Positions 33,120-42,437 of a stretch of DNA of 64,000 bases are shown here, piece by piece. Below the pieces are notes generated by a model. The model saw only the letters and a list, made by a program, of their open reading frames with translations, did not search any database and was not told where the DNA came from. Each line of letters starts with the position of its first letter. The stretch's first letter is position 1. The stretch is from assembly GCA_903924465.1 (NCBI GenBank), contig CAIYBN010000008.1, positions 124,001 through 188,000 on the forward strand, read 5' to 3'. The translations under genes were made by a program, and so were the position numbers. The stretch comes from an uncultured Myxococcales bacterium (GTDB lineage Bacteria; Myxococcota_A; UBA9042).

Positions 33120-33910
33120 GGGTTTTTTGCCCTGTTTTCGAGAATAGGTGGTTCATCGACACACGGCATCTCTTGCCGCAGCATGCCATCGGGACACGGT
33201 GGCGCAAAGACTTCGACGTCTGTCGGCAGATCCAGATCGATCTTGCGCAGCTCAACCGTCACGTCCACATCCTTGGCCTTGTAGTGCAAGGAATCCGGTA
33301 CGCGATTACCGCCGATGTACTCGATCGAGGCGATGCGCTCGGTCCTTTCAAACAGCACCGTCCCCACGATACGGAAATCCTTGGGCGAAACAAAAACCTG
33401 CTGATGCGTGCTCGTCTCCTGGCCGAGCGTCACCACGTACAAGGCGCGATCGGCATCCCAGCGCAGGCGTTTCTCGGGCAGATCCAGCACCGGCGGACGG
33501 CCCAGCAGCGCGGGCGCCAATTGCTGCGGCGACAGCGCGATCGGCACCAGCCGCGCCATATTGCGCGGGCACGCGTCGCCGACGGAACATCTTTCGCCAC
33601 CGCGCTCAAAGGACACGAAGCGTTGGCCGTCGGTGGCCATGATCGCCAGCATGTCCAGCGTGGGCGATACGGCCTGCATCTGGACCTTGTCGGGCATCGC
33701 CACGATGACGATCAGGTCCACCGAACGTCGCTCCGTTTTCAGGTACGCGGTCAGCCGCGCCATGCCCTGGGCACTCTGCGGCAAGGGCCGCGCCAGCGCG
33801 CGCGAGAGCACGTCCTCGGCGATTTGTGGCCCATCGACCGGCAGTTGCACCTGCGTACCGCTGCACGCCGACAATGCCGCGCACATCACGAGCGAAAGGA
33901 CGCGGTTCAC
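33116..33910 (-). CDS. LolA/DUF4292-like lipoprotein
   Basis: 264 residues. A signal peptide with lipobox ALSAC (Cys16) is followed by a beta-rich domain with the pattern of LolA/LolB-type half barrels: [32 protein letters not shown], then [29 protein letters not shown]. Such proteins carry lipoproteins or lipids through the periplasm. Identity within the fold is low, so the role is inferred. Unlike the large Cys-rich lipoproteins, it lacks an acidic tether. The GTG start overlaps the lysC stop and the stop overlaps the tmk start. Confidence 0.68.
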   Translation of the reverse strand: MNRVLSLVMCAALSACSGTQVQLPVDGPQIAEDVLSRALARPLPQSAQGMARLTAYLKTERRSVDLIVIVAMPDKVQMQAVSPTLDMLAIMATDGQRFVSFERGGERCSVGDACPRNMARLVPIALSPQQLAPALLGRPPVLDLPEKRLRWDADRALYVVTLGQETSTHQQVFVSPKDFRIVGTVLFERTERIASIEYIGGNRVPDSLHYKAKDVDVTVELRKIDLDLPTDVEVFAPPCPDGMLRQEMPCVDEPPILENRAKNP

Positions 33911-35115
33911 GACACACCGCCCAAGAACGCCGCATGCAGCGCCAGGACGGCGGCGTCCGCTTGTTCAGCCGGCAGCAGGCACGACAGCGTCAGACCATGG
34001 GACATCACCGGCGTTTGCGCTGTCCAGTGCGCGGCAAGCGCGCGGCGAAAGGGCGTCAGGAGATCTGGCTCGCGGCCGACACCGGGACCGACGATCGACA
34101 CCAACGTGCCATCCAGGACCGTTGGCGTGTGCTGGAAGGCGTCAGGCAACTGCCGCAGGCGGTCCACCAGGCGCGCAAACTGGGAATCCACGGCGTCGGC
34201 CACGTCGCGGCCCACGAGCAGCAGGGTTTGCCCTGGCAGCTGCAGGCTGAGGATCGGCGACACGGCGAAAGTGTCCAGCACCGCGGGAAGCTCCGGCACG
34301 TCGCCAGGCCAAACCAGCAGCACGCAACTTGGCCGCTGCGTCACCGCAGCAATCCACGGCCGATCGGCAGGCGGATTCAGGCGCACAACCGTCTCACCGG
34401 GACGGCCGTCGGTCGCCCGCGCGTACAGCGCCACGTCATGCAGGCGCGCCCACGCGACCGCATCCGCGCCCAGCACCTTGGCACCCGCGCGCGCCATCGC
34501 CAGCATCTCATCGTGGCCCAAGGTGTGGATCCGGCAGGCTTCCGGCACGCGATGCGGATCCGCGCTGTAGACCCCGTCGACGTCCGAATAGATTTCGCAC
34601 GCCTCCGCCTGCAACGCTGCGGCGAGCGCCACCGCCGTCGTATCTGAACCGCCACGACCAAGCGTCGTGACTTCCTTCTTCCACGACACGCCTTGAAAAC
34701 CGGCGACAATCACGATGTGGCCCGTGGCCAGCGCGTCCTGCACGCGAAAGGGCCGGACTTCCACGATCCGCGCGCCGCCGGGAGCGTCGTTGGTGATGAT
34801 GCCGCACTGGCTGCCGGTCAACGACGTCGCGGGCTCGCCCAAGTCGCGGATCGCCATCGCCAGGATCGCCATGGCGATGCGCTCCCCGGCCGTCAGCAGC
34901 ATGTCCAATTCGCGACGATCCGGCGTCGGCGTGACCTCCTGGGCCAGACTGATCAGCGCATCGGTGGTCTTGCCCATCGCCGATACCACAACAACGACCC
35001 GCTTCCCCGCTCGTCGCGTGGCCACTGCGTGCGCCGCGACCCGGCGAATGCCAGCCACGTCGGCAACCGAGGAGCCGCCAAATTTCTGAACGATAATAGG
35101 CTGTTGCGTGGTCAT
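33907..35115 (-). CDS. lysC: Aspartate kinase
   Basis: 402 residues, monofunctional aspartokinase, the first step of Lys, Thr and Met synthesis. Catalytic blocks are [57 protein letters not shown] and [15 protein letters not shown]. The C-terminal 150 residues hold two ACT-type regulatory domains for amino-acid feedback, more divergent than usual. It leads the overlapping chain lysC - lipoprotein - tmk - kinase. A candidate extended -10 element lies 38 nt before the ATG. Confidence 0.95.
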   Translation of the reverse strand: MTTQQPIIVQKFGGSSVADVAGIRRVAAHAVATRRAGKRVVVVVSAMGKTTDALISLAQEVTPTPDRRELDMLLTAGERIAMAILAMAIRDLGEPATSLTGSQCGIITNDAPGGARIVEVRPFRVQDALATGHIVIVAGFQGVSWKKEVTTLGRGGSDTTAVALAAALQAEACEIYSDVDGVYSADPHRVPEACRIHTLGHDEMLAMARAGAKVLGADAVAWARLHDVALYARATDGRPGETVVRLNPPADRPWIAAVTQRPSCVLLVWPGDVPELPAVLDTFAVSPILSLQLPGQTLLLVGRDVADAVDSQFARLVDRLRQLPDAFQHTPTVLDGTLVSIVGPGVGREPDLLTPFRRALAAHWTAQTPVMSHGLTLSCLLPAEQADAAVLALHAAFLGGVS

Positions 35116-35152
35116 GGGATCGCGCTGCGACCGCGGGCGGTCGGGGGCCTAC

Positions 35153-35161
35153 AGCGTAGCA
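35153..35161 (-). promoter_or_regulatory. Candidate extended -10 element of the lysC operon
   Basis: The minus strand reads TGCTACGCT, with the hexamer at 35158-35153, 38 nt before the lysC ATG, the same distance as for the radical SAM gene. The -35 region at 17 nt (TGTAAC) is poor. Confidence 0.38.
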
Positions 35162-35176
35162 CACTGGCTGGCGTCG

Positions 35177-35593
35177 TTACAGGCCGTCGGCTGGCGAGGA
35201 CGGCGCGGTGGTCTCCACGGCCTTTTGCTCGATCATCTGCCAGTGGCGATCTGACCATTCCCACGTCTGTTCCATCAGTTCCGTCCGCATCACCGGGTCA
35301 TTCGGACGACTCCAGGTGGCTTGCACGAGCACGCGCGCCCGCGCGCCTGTTGCATCCGGCTCGACGATGCGGATATCGTACTCGTGGATGATCATGCTGC
35401 CGAGCGCCGCGCGCTTCTGGGCGATGAACGTGATCCGCCGGCCGACTGGCACGAGTTCGGCCGCTTTTTCGACCTGGCCCCATCGCATGTAGCGCGCGAA
35501 GTCGCTGACGTCGGATTTCAGCGAAGTGGCGCGACTGGCACCGCCACATGCCGCGATCAGGAGAACGAACGCGGCCAGGCAAAAGCGTTTCAC
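35177..35593 (-). CDS. Small hypothetical lipoprotein
   Basis: 138 residues. The signal peptide ends in LLIAAC (lipobox Cys16). The mature part is a compact alpha/beta domain of about 115 residues (FARYMRWGQVEKAAELV, then beta strands ending EWSDRHWQMI), which resembles NTF2-like folds in pattern; no specific function is recognised. The GTG start overlaps the glutaredoxin stop (GTGA), so the two are translationally coupled. No acidic tether, so probably periplasm-facing. Confidence 0.7.
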   Translation of the reverse strand: MKRFCLAAFVLLIAACGGASRATSLKSDVSDFARYMRWGQVEKAAELVPVGRRITFIAQKRAALGSMIIHEYDIRIVEPDATGARARVLVQATWSRPNDPVMRTELMEQTWEWSDRHWQMIEQKAVETTAPSSPADGL

Positions 35594-35853
35594 GCGGCTC
35601 CTTGCAGCAGCCTGGCCAGCTTACCTGAGCGGTCGAGTTCAGCGACATCCGAGTACCCGCCGACAAATTGCTCACCCACGACGATCATCGGCACGGTCTG
35701 CCAGTTGAAGCGACGGGACAGTTCATTGCGCAGGTCGTCCTTGTCGTCCAGGTAAACTTCCGTATAAGCCACATGCAGGCGGTCAAACAGGCGTTTGGCC
35801 ATCACGCAGTACGGACACAGGCGGGTGCGGTAGATGGTAACCGGGACTGGCAT
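35590..35853 (-). CDS. Glutaredoxin
   Basis: 87 residues, classic dithiol glutaredoxin. The redox site is CPYC (residues 11-14), the cis-Pro segment is TVPMIVVGEQFVGGYSD with the conserved GG(Y/F)xD glutathione-binding end, and the fold is complete. It reduces glutathionylated or disulfide substrates in the cytoplasm. The start at 35853 has GGAG 9-12 nt upstream. The stop overlaps the start of a lipoprotein gene. Confidence 0.92.
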   Translation of the reverse strand: MPVPVTIYRTRLCPYCVMAKRLFDRLHVAYTEVYLDDKDDLRNELSRRFNWQTVPMIVVGEQFVGGYSDVAELDRSGKLARLLQGAA

Positions 35854-35919
35854 GGGATTACTCCAAGGCCACGAGGATAGCGCGCCAACCGGGCCGCGTC
35901 CATGTACGGGCAGGCAAAC

Positions 35920-36354
35920 ATGAAGCGGGACGGTGTGTTTTTGGCCATTGATCTCGGCCGCGCGCGCATGGGATTGGCCGTGAGCCAGACTGGCACGCCT
36001 CTTGCGTTGCCACACAGCGTCGTGGCGCGGCTGGGAACCCGGCGGGACGTGACACAACTGTCGCAGCTCTGCGATCGCCTGAAGGTCCAAGCGATCGTGG
36101 TAGGCCTGCCGATGGAGCAACCGCAAGAAGCGAGTTCGGCGCGCCTCTGCCGGCAATTCGCGGTGGCACTGGCCACGGCGCAACTGCGGCCGGTGTGGCT
36201 GGTCGACGAAGCGGACACCACGACCGTGGCCCACGCGGAACTGCGCATGCTGGGCATGAAAGCGGCAAAACGGCGGACCCAGGTGGACAAGTTTGCCGCC
36301 GCGGTGATCCTGCAACGGTTTCTGGACGGCGCGCCCGCGGTCGAGGCGTCGTAG
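35920..36354 (+). CDS. ruvX: RuvX/YqgF-family nuclease (pre-16S rRNA nuclease, putative Holliday junction resolvase)
   Basis: 144 residues with an RNase H-like fold. The first catalytic Asp is in LAIDLGRARMGLAVS, then VVGLPM, VDEADTT (position of the usual DERxTT) and VDKFAAAVILQRFL. In Escherichia coli YqgF processes the 5' end of 16S rRNA. The ATG at 35920 is chosen with GGCAGG upstream; an alternative ATG is 18 nt earlier. Divergent from the glutaredoxin gene across 66 bp. Confidence 0.87.
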   Translation: MKRDGVFLAIDLGRARMGLAVSQTGTPLALPHSVVARLGTRRDVTQLSQLCDRLKVQAIVVGLPMEQPQEASSARLCRQFAVALATAQLRPVWLVDEADTTTVAHAELRMLGMKAAKRRTQVDKFAAAVILQRFLDGAPAVEAS

Positions 36355-36480
36355 GCTTTGCGGCTGGCGCAGCCGCGGCTATGCTTCTCGCGTGGAGTGC
36401 CGATGCGCGTGTACGTGAACCCAGCCCAGACGCCACAGCCGCCGATCTCGGAGCGTTCTGCCGCAGCGCGAGGATTTGCC

Positions 36481-37152
36481 GTGAAGGGTTGGAAGGTCGC
36501 CATTGTGGCCGTGGTCTGTGCGTGCAGTCGCCCGCCGGTCGCAGACGTCGTGGAACCCGTGACAGTGGGCACCGACGACACGGCGACCGGCGTGGGTGAC
36601 CCGGATGCGGTGGCCAATGCCGATTCCACGACCGGCGATCAGCCCGATGTTGTGGTCACAACGGCGAATGTCGGTGGCGGATTGTGGGTCGTCGATGCGG
36701 CCGGTCAACCGATCGGGGTGCTGGTTGGCCGCGGTCATCCGTCCCTGTCCAGCGCGGGCACCCTCGACATCCTGCGCGACGGCGTGGTGGTCTATTCGCC
36801 CAAAGCGGGCGTATTTCTCAGCTTGCAAATGTCGACCGGCAAAGTCATTGCGCCGCGCCTCGGCGTCTCCGACACCACGTGCACCAGCGTCGCCGTGGCC
36901 GGCTACTACCTGGGCGGCGACGGCGCGATCAGTGGCCAGGCCTATGCTTTCGTTTTTCAGGACCAGTGGTACCGCATCCTGGCCTACAAGCCTGTGCAGC
37001 TGGTCACCTGTGGCGGCACGGTTCCCGACGGCGTGGACGGCCAATGCGCGCCGCACGCCGGCACCTGCCGCGGGTTCCCGGTGGAAACGTTCGCGCCGCC
37101 CCTCCCCACCACCTTTTCCGCGCCCATGGCGTTTTCCTGGTTGGCCAAATGA
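36481..37152 (+). CDS. Lipoprotein with acidic tether, function unknown
   Basis: 223 residues. The GTG start at 36481 (GAGG 8-11 nt upstream) gives a short signal peptide with a lipobox-like VVCAC. An Asp/Thr/Val-rich tether of about 45 residues follows, then one beta-rich domain with two Cys pairs near the end (VTCGGTVPDGVDGQC, HAGTC). No family recognised. It overlaps the next lipoprotein gene by 4 nt (ATGA). The 126 bp upstream hold no gene; a hexamer TATGCT at 36380-36385 could be a -10 but has no good partner. Confidence 0.65.
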   Translation: MKGWKVAIVAVVCACSRPPVADVVEPVTVGTDDTATGVGDPDAVANADSTTGDQPDVVVTTANVGGGLWVVDAAGQPIGVLVGRGHPSLSSAGTLDILRDGVVVYSPKAGVFLSLQMSTGKVIAPRLGVSDTTCTSVAVAGYYLGGDGAISGQAYAFVFQDQWYRILAYKPVQLVTCGGTVPDGVDGQCAPHAGTCRGFPVETFAPPLPTTFSAPMAFSWLAK

Positions 37153-37745
37153 GACTCGTACACTTGAAATTTGTCGCGCCGTTGCTGGTGTTCTCTGCGT
37201 GCGGCAAGGGCTGCTCCGGCCCGTCGCCCGACTTGCCGCCCGCCGTGACAGACGCCGGTTCTGGTCGCGCGATCGATCCCAACCGCCTGCCGGTTGAGCG
37301 CGCGCTGGACTTGCAGCTCGCGGACCGACGCGGTGGCACGATTCTGCCGGCCATGCACATGCTGCCTTACCGCCGTCTCACCGATTTCGACGTGACGAAA
37401 AACCTGGTCGCGCGTCTGGATGAGCACGCCCTGCGGATTCTGGAACGCGAAGCGCGCGACGAACGGCTGGAGTCCGAGGACGCGATCACGACGACGCTGC
37501 GGATGGCGGCGCAGGATTACCGCGAACGCGCGGGTCTGGAGCCGAACCGCCTGGTGCTGGCCGTGGATGCGCGCGTCCCGATGGACCTGACGAGCCGCGT
37601 GCGCAAAGTGGCGCTGAAGGCTGGGCAATGGCGGGTCGTGGCGCTGGCGCGTGATGGCGATCAACTCGTGGAATTGTCGCTGACGCCACCGCCCGACCAC
37701 CGCCCGGCTGACGTGCCGTCGACGCCGACACCGGCCACGCCGTAG
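37149..37745 (+). CDS. Lipoprotein with ExbD/TolR-like C-terminal pattern
   Basis: 198 residues. Signal peptide with lipobox VFSAC. The C-terminal part (LVLAVDARVPMDLTSRVRKVALKAGQWRVVALA) has the beta-alpha-beta rhythm of the periplasmic domain of ExbD/TolR proteins, but the family's transmembrane Asp segment is replaced by the lipid anchor. The similarity is weak and by eye. Coupled to the preceding lipoprotein (ATGA overlap), so the two may form one envelope unit. The stop TAG lies in one arm of a 9-bp inverted repeat. Confidence 0.6.
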   Translation: MRLVHLKFVAPLLVFSACGKGCSGPSPDLPPAVTDAGSGRAIDPNRLPVERALDLQLADRRGGTILPAMHMLPYRRLTDFDVTKNLVARLDEHALRILEREARDERLESEDAITTTLRMAAQDYRERAGLEPNRLVLAVDARVPMDLTSRVRKVALKAGQWRVVALARDGDQLVELSLTPPPDHRPADVPSTPTPATP

Positions 37746-37796
37746 CGCGTGCAACGGACGGGCGTACTGTTCGATGGGCTGGAGCGGACGCGCTAC
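37742..37796. repeat. 9-bp inverted repeat carrying both convergent stop codons
   Basis: GTAGCGCGT (37742-37750) and ACGCGCTAC (37788-37796) are exact reverse complements with a 37-nt interval. Each arm contains the TAG stop of the gene running into it. It may be a bidirectional transcription-end structure, though the loop is long. Confidence 0.4.
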
Positions 37797-38488
37797 TTCG
37801 CGCCTTTCTGGTCCACGCGGACGAAGACGTCCGGCGTGCCGTCACCATTGGAATCCGTGCCGATCTTCACGATGACGCCCTTGGTGTAGTACTCCCACAC
37901 GTCGACGGCGCCGTCGCCATTGGTGTCGCGGCGGCGTTCCACCAAGCGATTCACCGGCTTGCCTTCCTCGTTCTGGGTGAGCTGGAAGTAGCTCCACGTG
38001 TCGGTCTTGCCGTCAAAGCCAAGGTCCAGCTCGATCAGCGTCACGTTGCCGTCCTTGTAGTGACGCGTCTCATCGACGCGCCCGTCAAAGTCGAGATCAA
38101 ACTCTTCCTTGACTTTCTGTTCCTTGCCCGGCTCGCCTTCGTAGAACTCAACGATATCAATGCGCTGATCGAAATTGACGTCCAGTTCCTTGCGCACCAG
38201 CGCGCGCTTGACGGTCTTGGGCGCGGACGGATCGGCGCCCGCGATTTCCACGTTGCGATAGAACTTGAAGACGTCGGGCTTGTGGTCGCCGTTGACATCA
38301 ATGCGCTCAATCGCACCGTTGGCGTCCGATTCTGTCTGCGCGGGCTGCGCCACTGCAGCGCGCTCCGACTCAGTCGGCGCGGCCGACGCGGCTGGCTTGG
38401 TATCAGCCTGCGTACCACCGCAAGCCGTGGCCAGTGCGACACAGCTGGAGGCAAGAGCGGCGAAAATCGGGAAACGCGAACGGGACAT
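37793..38488 (-). CDS. Lipoprotein with six EF-hand-like (DxNxDxxxD) repeats
   Basis: 231 residues. Signal peptide with lipobox LATAC, a short Ala/Thr linker, then six spaced motifs of the DxDxDG type followed by an aromatic strand: DVNGDHKPDVFKFY, DVNFDQRIDIVEFY, DLDFDGRVDETRHY, DLGFDGKTDTWSYF, DTNGDGAVDVWEYY and DSNGDGTPDVF. These resemble calcium loops of FG-GAP/EF-hand-like repeats, possibly a small beta-propeller or an extended Ca2+-dependent rod. The start at 38488 has GAGG just upstream. Function unknown, calcium binding likely. Confidence 0.75.
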   Translation of the reverse strand: MSRSRFPIFAALASSCVALATACGGTQADTKPAASAAPTESERAAVAQPAQTESDANGAIERIDVNGDHKPDVFKFYRNVEIAGADPSAPKTVKRALVRKELDVNFDQRIDIVEFYEGEPGKEQKVKEEFDLDFDGRVDETRHYKDGNVTLIELDLGFDGKTDTWSYFQLTQNEEGKPVNRLVERRRDTNGDGAVDVWEYYTKGVIVKIGTDSNGDGTPDVFVRVDQKGAK

Positions 38489-38553
38489 GGCGGGCCTCAT
38501 GGCTCTGACGCAACTATCATGCGGCTGCGGACGGTTCCGGTCAAGTCGCGCGA

Positions 38554-40998
38554 TCAGGGCGCGGGCAAATGGAACGTTGGCCACGGCGCATCGGAACCCA
38601 GCACCTCGACCGACACGTCGATCGGCGTGGTTGCCAAGCCCAAGGGGGCCAAATCAACGTGAGAAGATGTGCTGGTGCCGTCAAACGCCAGGTCCACCTC
38701 CGTCGTCTTGCCCGACGCCAGGATGGACGCGCGCACCTTCGCGTGAACAAAGGCGACGTCTTGCGGTTTGTTGTTCCGGTCCAGCAGGCGCCAGCCGGCG
38801 ATGGGCCACGACTCACCCGGCTCGTTGGCATACGCGATCGGCGGCGCGGTCATGGCCACGGTGAGCACGCCGCCCGGTCGTGTCACCTGGAACGCCGTCG
38901 TGCCGGCTGAGATCTTCACCGGCTTCGATTGCACCGCCACCGTCACCGACTTGCCGTCCAGGCCCAGCGCCAAACCCGTCGCCGTCAAGCGGTAGGTTCC
39001 CAGCGGCAGATCCGCGGGCACCTGCCAGCGCACGCGCCAATGGTGCTTGCGACTCGGCAGGACGTCCGACTTCACTTCCGGGATCGGCTGGTAGATGGTC
39101 AGCATCTCGCTGCGGCTGTTGTCATAGGCCAGGCCCTTGTGGCCATTGCGCGCCGGAACGTCGCTCCAAATGCCGCTTTGCTGCCGCTGCAGCGCCACCG
39201 TCGGCGCCCCGAGGTTGGAATCGCCGCCGCCCCAGGCAAAGTCGACGTTCATCATGCGCGTCGCTTCCGCTGGAAGATCGGCGAGCACGGTATTGGCGTC
39301 TTCGCTCTTCTCGACGCCACGTGCCACAAAGGGCACAGGCGGCGACAGCGTCGGCGAGGACTCCCAGAACGTCGGCTGGCCATTGCCGGCGAGGATGTCG
39401 TGCAACAGCGCCAGGCCATTGTCGGCAAAGTAACGACCGCCCGCCGGGCCCCACAGGCTCATTTGCGACTCGTAGCCGCCCAACATCCAGTCCAGCGGCG
39501 CCGTCAGGTAGAGGAAATAGTCCTGGCTGTAGCCGATGACCATCAAGGAAGTGATACCGGTCGTTTTGCCTTCAACCAGCTGCCGCGCGTACTGCGCCAG
39601 CGAATAGGTCGGCTCACCGGGGATGGTGATGATCGCCAAGTCGTCCAGCCGCGCCGCCGAGAGCAGTGCTTGGTTCAGCGGACCGTACGGGAACACGACG
39701 TCGAGCGCGCCGATGAACGTCCGCAAATCGATGCACTGCTTGGGATGTCCGGCCATGCTCTGGCCACTCGACACACCTTGCACCGCGCACTGCCAGCCGC
39801 CGTCCTCATACGGCGCACCGGTCGGATCGTCGAACTCGTGCACCAGGTCCGGGTAGGCGTACATCACGTCGTGGGAGAAATCCAAGCGCACAGTCCGCAC
39901 CGCCAGCTCCATGTCCGGCTTCCACTTGAGCGTGCTGAAGTCAGGCAGGATGAATTGCGCTGCGTCTTCGCCCAGTTTCTCGATCCGCGAGGGCGTCGGA
40001 TGGCCCAGGGAATCGCCCGCTGGCGCCGCATCGCCACCCGCGGATTGCATGAACATCGCCTGCATCGGCGTGCCCGTCTGCGCGAACCACGCATCCTCGA
40101 CCTTGTTCTCCACGCCGCCGGGCGCGTCTTCCGTCAGCAGATCGTTGTCCGTGTCAAACGCCGTGCCATGCACCGGAAAGTTGAGAATGGATCCGATCAT
40201 GGCGCCACCTGGACGGCGCACCGCAAGCAGCGTCAGGCGCGGATCCTTGCCCCACGTCGGATCGTTCTCTGGGCGGCGGTCGCGGTAGACCTTGTCCGTC
40301 TTGTCCCAGTCTTCAAATGCACCCCACGCCCATTCTGCCGGCGCCAGATCGTCGATGGATGCTTTGATCACTTCGGCAAACGACACCACCATCCGCGCAG
40401 TCAATTCGGGGTCAAAGGTGTCGAGTCCAACACCGCCCATCGCCGATGGAATCGGCCAAAAGCGCGCCGGGGCGTGGTGACTGTGCGTGGCGGAAAAAAT
40501 CAGCCGTCCGCGCAAGTCGAGGCCGTATTTCGCCCAAAGCAGATCCGCGATCGAATCTGTCAGAAACGATTCCGAGGTCATCAGCGGCGACTTCACAAAA
40601 ACCAACCGCTCTGCGCCCACTTGCAGTGCCATCGTCTTGATCGTCATCTTGCTGTAGAAGCCACGCGATGCCTTGGACGCCTCGCACCAGGTGCTGTGCA
40701 AGCCGTCGTTGCGGCCGCCAAAGCCGGCCATGGACACGCCGACTGGGCTGTCCAGGTAGCCCTGGGCAAGGCCCGCTGACAGGGCGCCTTTTGCGGCCGT
40801 CGTCTGCGTATTCGGCCATTTGCGACCGGCTTGCCAGGTCGGTGAGGCATCGACTGTGGCGGTGACATCGGTGGCAATCGCCGTGTCGCTGGCGCCGCTA
40901 TCCTGGGCATCGACCACGTCGTCCGTTGCAGTCGTCGTTGTGCCGCACGCCGAAAGCAGGCCCGTCATCGCCAAAAAGATCGCTACTCGCAAAGTCAT
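38554..40998 (-). CDS. Neutral/alkaline ceramidase-family lipoprotein
   Basis: 814 residues. Lipobox LLSAC (Cys18) and an acidic Asp/Thr/Ala tether of about 35 residues are followed by a neutral ceramidase domain: SVGVSMAGFGGRNDG region, zinc-site THSHHAP (171-177), NFPVHGT (273-279), nucleophile block MQSAGGDAAP with Ser319, IPGEPTYSLAQ, and GYSQDYFLYLTAPLDWMLGGYES. A C-terminal Ig-like domain follows. The family hydrolyses the N-acyl bond of ceramide. Two positions differ from the usual QSNxGDxSPN, so activity needs testing. GGGAG is well placed before the ATG at 40998. The lipoprotein anchor suggests action in the envelope or on prey or environmental lipids. Confidence 0.85.
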   Translation of the reverse strand: MTLRVAIFLAMTGLLSACGTTTTATDDVVDAQDSGASDTAIATDVTATVDASPTWQAGRKWPNTQTTAAKGALSAGLAQGYLDSPVGVSMAGFGGRNDGLHSTWCEASKASRGFYSKMTIKTMALQVGAERLVFVKSPLMTSESFLTDSIADLLWAKYGLDLRGRLIFSATHSHHAPARFWPIPSAMGGVGLDTFDPELTARMVVSFAEVIKASIDDLAPAEWAWGAFEDWDKTDKVYRDRRPENDPTWGKDPRLTLLAVRRPGGAMIGSILNFPVHGTAFDTDNDLLTEDAPGGVENKVEDAWFAQTGTPMQAMFMQSAGGDAAPAGDSLGHPTPSRIEKLGEDAAQFILPDFSTLKWKPDMELAVRTVRLDFSHDVMYAYPDLVHEFDDPTGAPYEDGGWQCAVQGVSSGQSMAGHPKQCIDLRTFIGALDVVFPYGPLNQALLSAARLDDLAIITIPGEPTYSLAQYARQLVEGKTTGITSLMVIGYSQDYFLYLTAPLDWMLGGYESQMSLWGPAGGRYFADNGLALLHDILAGNGQPTFWESSPTLSPPVPFVARGVEKSEDANTVLADLPAEATRMMNVDFAWGGGDSNLGAPTVALQRQQSGIWSDVPARNGHKGLAYDNSRSEMLTIYQPIPEVKSDVLPSRKHHWRVRWQVPADLPLGTYRLTATGLALGLDGKSVTVAVQSKPVKISAGTTAFQVTRPGGVLTVAMTAPPIAYANEPGESWPIAGWRLLDRNNKPQDVAFVHAKVRASILASGKTTEVDLAFDGTSTSSHVDLAPLGLATTPIDVSVEVLGSDAPWPTFHLPAP

Positions 40999-41040
40999 TT
41001 TCGCTCCCGTTTTCAGCCGTTGCGCAAGGAACCCGGCCAC

Positions 41041-41069
41041 ACCGTAATGAGTGGCGACGGGGTTGGCAA
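41041..41069 (-). promoter_or_regulatory. Candidate sigma70-type promoter of the ceramidase gene
   Basis: Minus strand: TTGCCA (41069-41064), 17-nt spacer, TACGGT (41046-41041). The start codon lies 43 nt downstream. Confidence 0.42.
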
Positions 41070-41126
41070 GCCGACGCAGCGGGTTCTCCACAGCGCGCCC
41101 GCGGAGTCCCGCCGATGCGCCAGCCG

Positions 41127-42362
41127 CTACACGCGCTCCAGAATCGTGGCGATGCCTTGACCGCCGCCAATGCACAAGGTCACCAGCGCGGTCGCTTTGC
41201 CGCTGCGTTCCAGTTCATCCAACGCCGTGCCGATGAGCATCGCGCCCGTGGCGCCAAGCGGGTGTCCGAGGGCGATTGCGCCGCCGTTCACGTTGATGCG
41301 CTCTGGATCGATGGCCAACTTGCGCATGGTTTGCAGCACAACGGCAGCGAACGCTTCGTTGATTTCCCACAGGTCGATATCGCCCACTTGCATGCCGGCC
41401 AGCTTCAGCGCCTTTTCCGACGCGGGTGCGGGCGCGGTGAGCATGAGCACGGGCTCCGTACCCACGGTCGCCATCGCCCGAATCCGCGCGCGCGGCTTCA
41501 AGCCGCGGCTCTTCACAAAGGCCTCTGACGCGACCAGCACCGCGGCCGCACCGTCGACAATACCTGAGGAATTTCCAGCGGTATGCACGTGGCGGATGGT
41601 CCCCGCTTGGGGATAAGCGCGAAGAGCGATTTCATCCAGCGTTTCACCGTTGGGCCCGATACTGGCCGCGCCCATTGCGACGAACGCCGCCGGCAGCTTG
41701 GCCAAGGATTCCGAGGTTGTGTCCGCACGCGGGTACTCGTCGCGGTCGAGAACCATTTGACCACTCGCCGGATCGATCACCGGGAAGAGGCTGCGGGCAA
41801 ATCGCCCCTGGGCCGCTGCCACGGCCGCCAGCTGCTGCGAACGCAACGCCCAGGCATCCAGTTCCTCACGATGGAAGCCTTCCAGCGTCGCCAGCAAATC
41901 CGCACTGATACCTTGGGGTACCTGAAAGATCCGCTCGCGCAGGCGCAGGTTGTCGCCATCGATACCGCCCCCGTCCGCGCCCATCGGCACCCGCGACATG
42001 CTTTCGACACCGCCGCCGACAACGAGCTGCTGCGCCCCCGATGCGACGCCCATCGCGGCAAAATTCACGGCCTGGGCGCCTGACCCGCAGAAGCGATTCA
42101 GCGTCGTCGCGCTGACGTTCAACGGCCAGCCAGCCGTCAGGACCGCGTTGCGCGCAAGATTGGCGCCCTGTTCACCGGCGTGAGAAACGCAGCCCGCCAC
42201 TACATCGTCCACTTCCGCGGGGTCGAAAGCGCTGCGTGCCACCAATTGCCGCAGCGTCTGCGCGAACAGCTCTTGCGGATGGATGCCAGAAAGCGCGCCT
42301 TTGCCGGCACGGCCACGACCGCGCGGGGTGCGTACTGCGTCCAGAATGTAGCCGAAACTCAT
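41127..42362 (-). CDS. Acetyl-CoA acyltransferase (thiolase)
   Basis: 411 residues. Thiolase I/II fold with nucleophile Cys92 in [12 protein letters not shown], the NEAFAAV loop, GHPLGATGA and the second catalytic cysteine in CIGGGQGIA. It catalyses CoA-dependent cleavage or condensation of acyl-CoAs. Length and sequence suit either a FadA-type degradative or an acetoacetyl-CoA thiolase, which cannot be separated by eye. GGAGG lies 8-12 nt before the ATG. No beta-oxidation partner genes are adjacent. Confidence 0.9.
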   Translation of the reverse strand: MSFGYILDAVRTPRGRGRAGKGALSGIHPQELFAQTLRQLVARSAFDPAEVDDVVAGCVSHAGEQGANLARNAVLTAGWPLNVSATTLNRFCGSGAQAVNFAAMGVASGAQQLVVGGGVESMSRVPMGADGGGIDGDNLRLRERIFQVPQGISADLLATLEGFHREELDAWALRSQQLAAVAAAQGRFARSLFPVIDPASGQMVLDRDEYPRADTTSESLAKLPAAFVAMGAASIGPNGETLDEIALRAYPQAGTIRHVHTAGNSSGIVDGAAAVLVASEAFVKSRGLKPRARIRAMATVGTEPVLMLTAPAPASEKALKLAGMQVGDIDLWEINEAFAAVVLQTMRKLAIDPERINVNGGAIALGHPLGATGAMLIGTALDELERSGKATALVTLCIGGGQGIATILERV

Positions 42363-42437
42363 GAGATGTCCTCCAATGCTGGGCCAAGTGCGCGGCCAGG
42401 CTTCCGACCGCGCCGTGAGTCTACGTCCACTGCGCAA

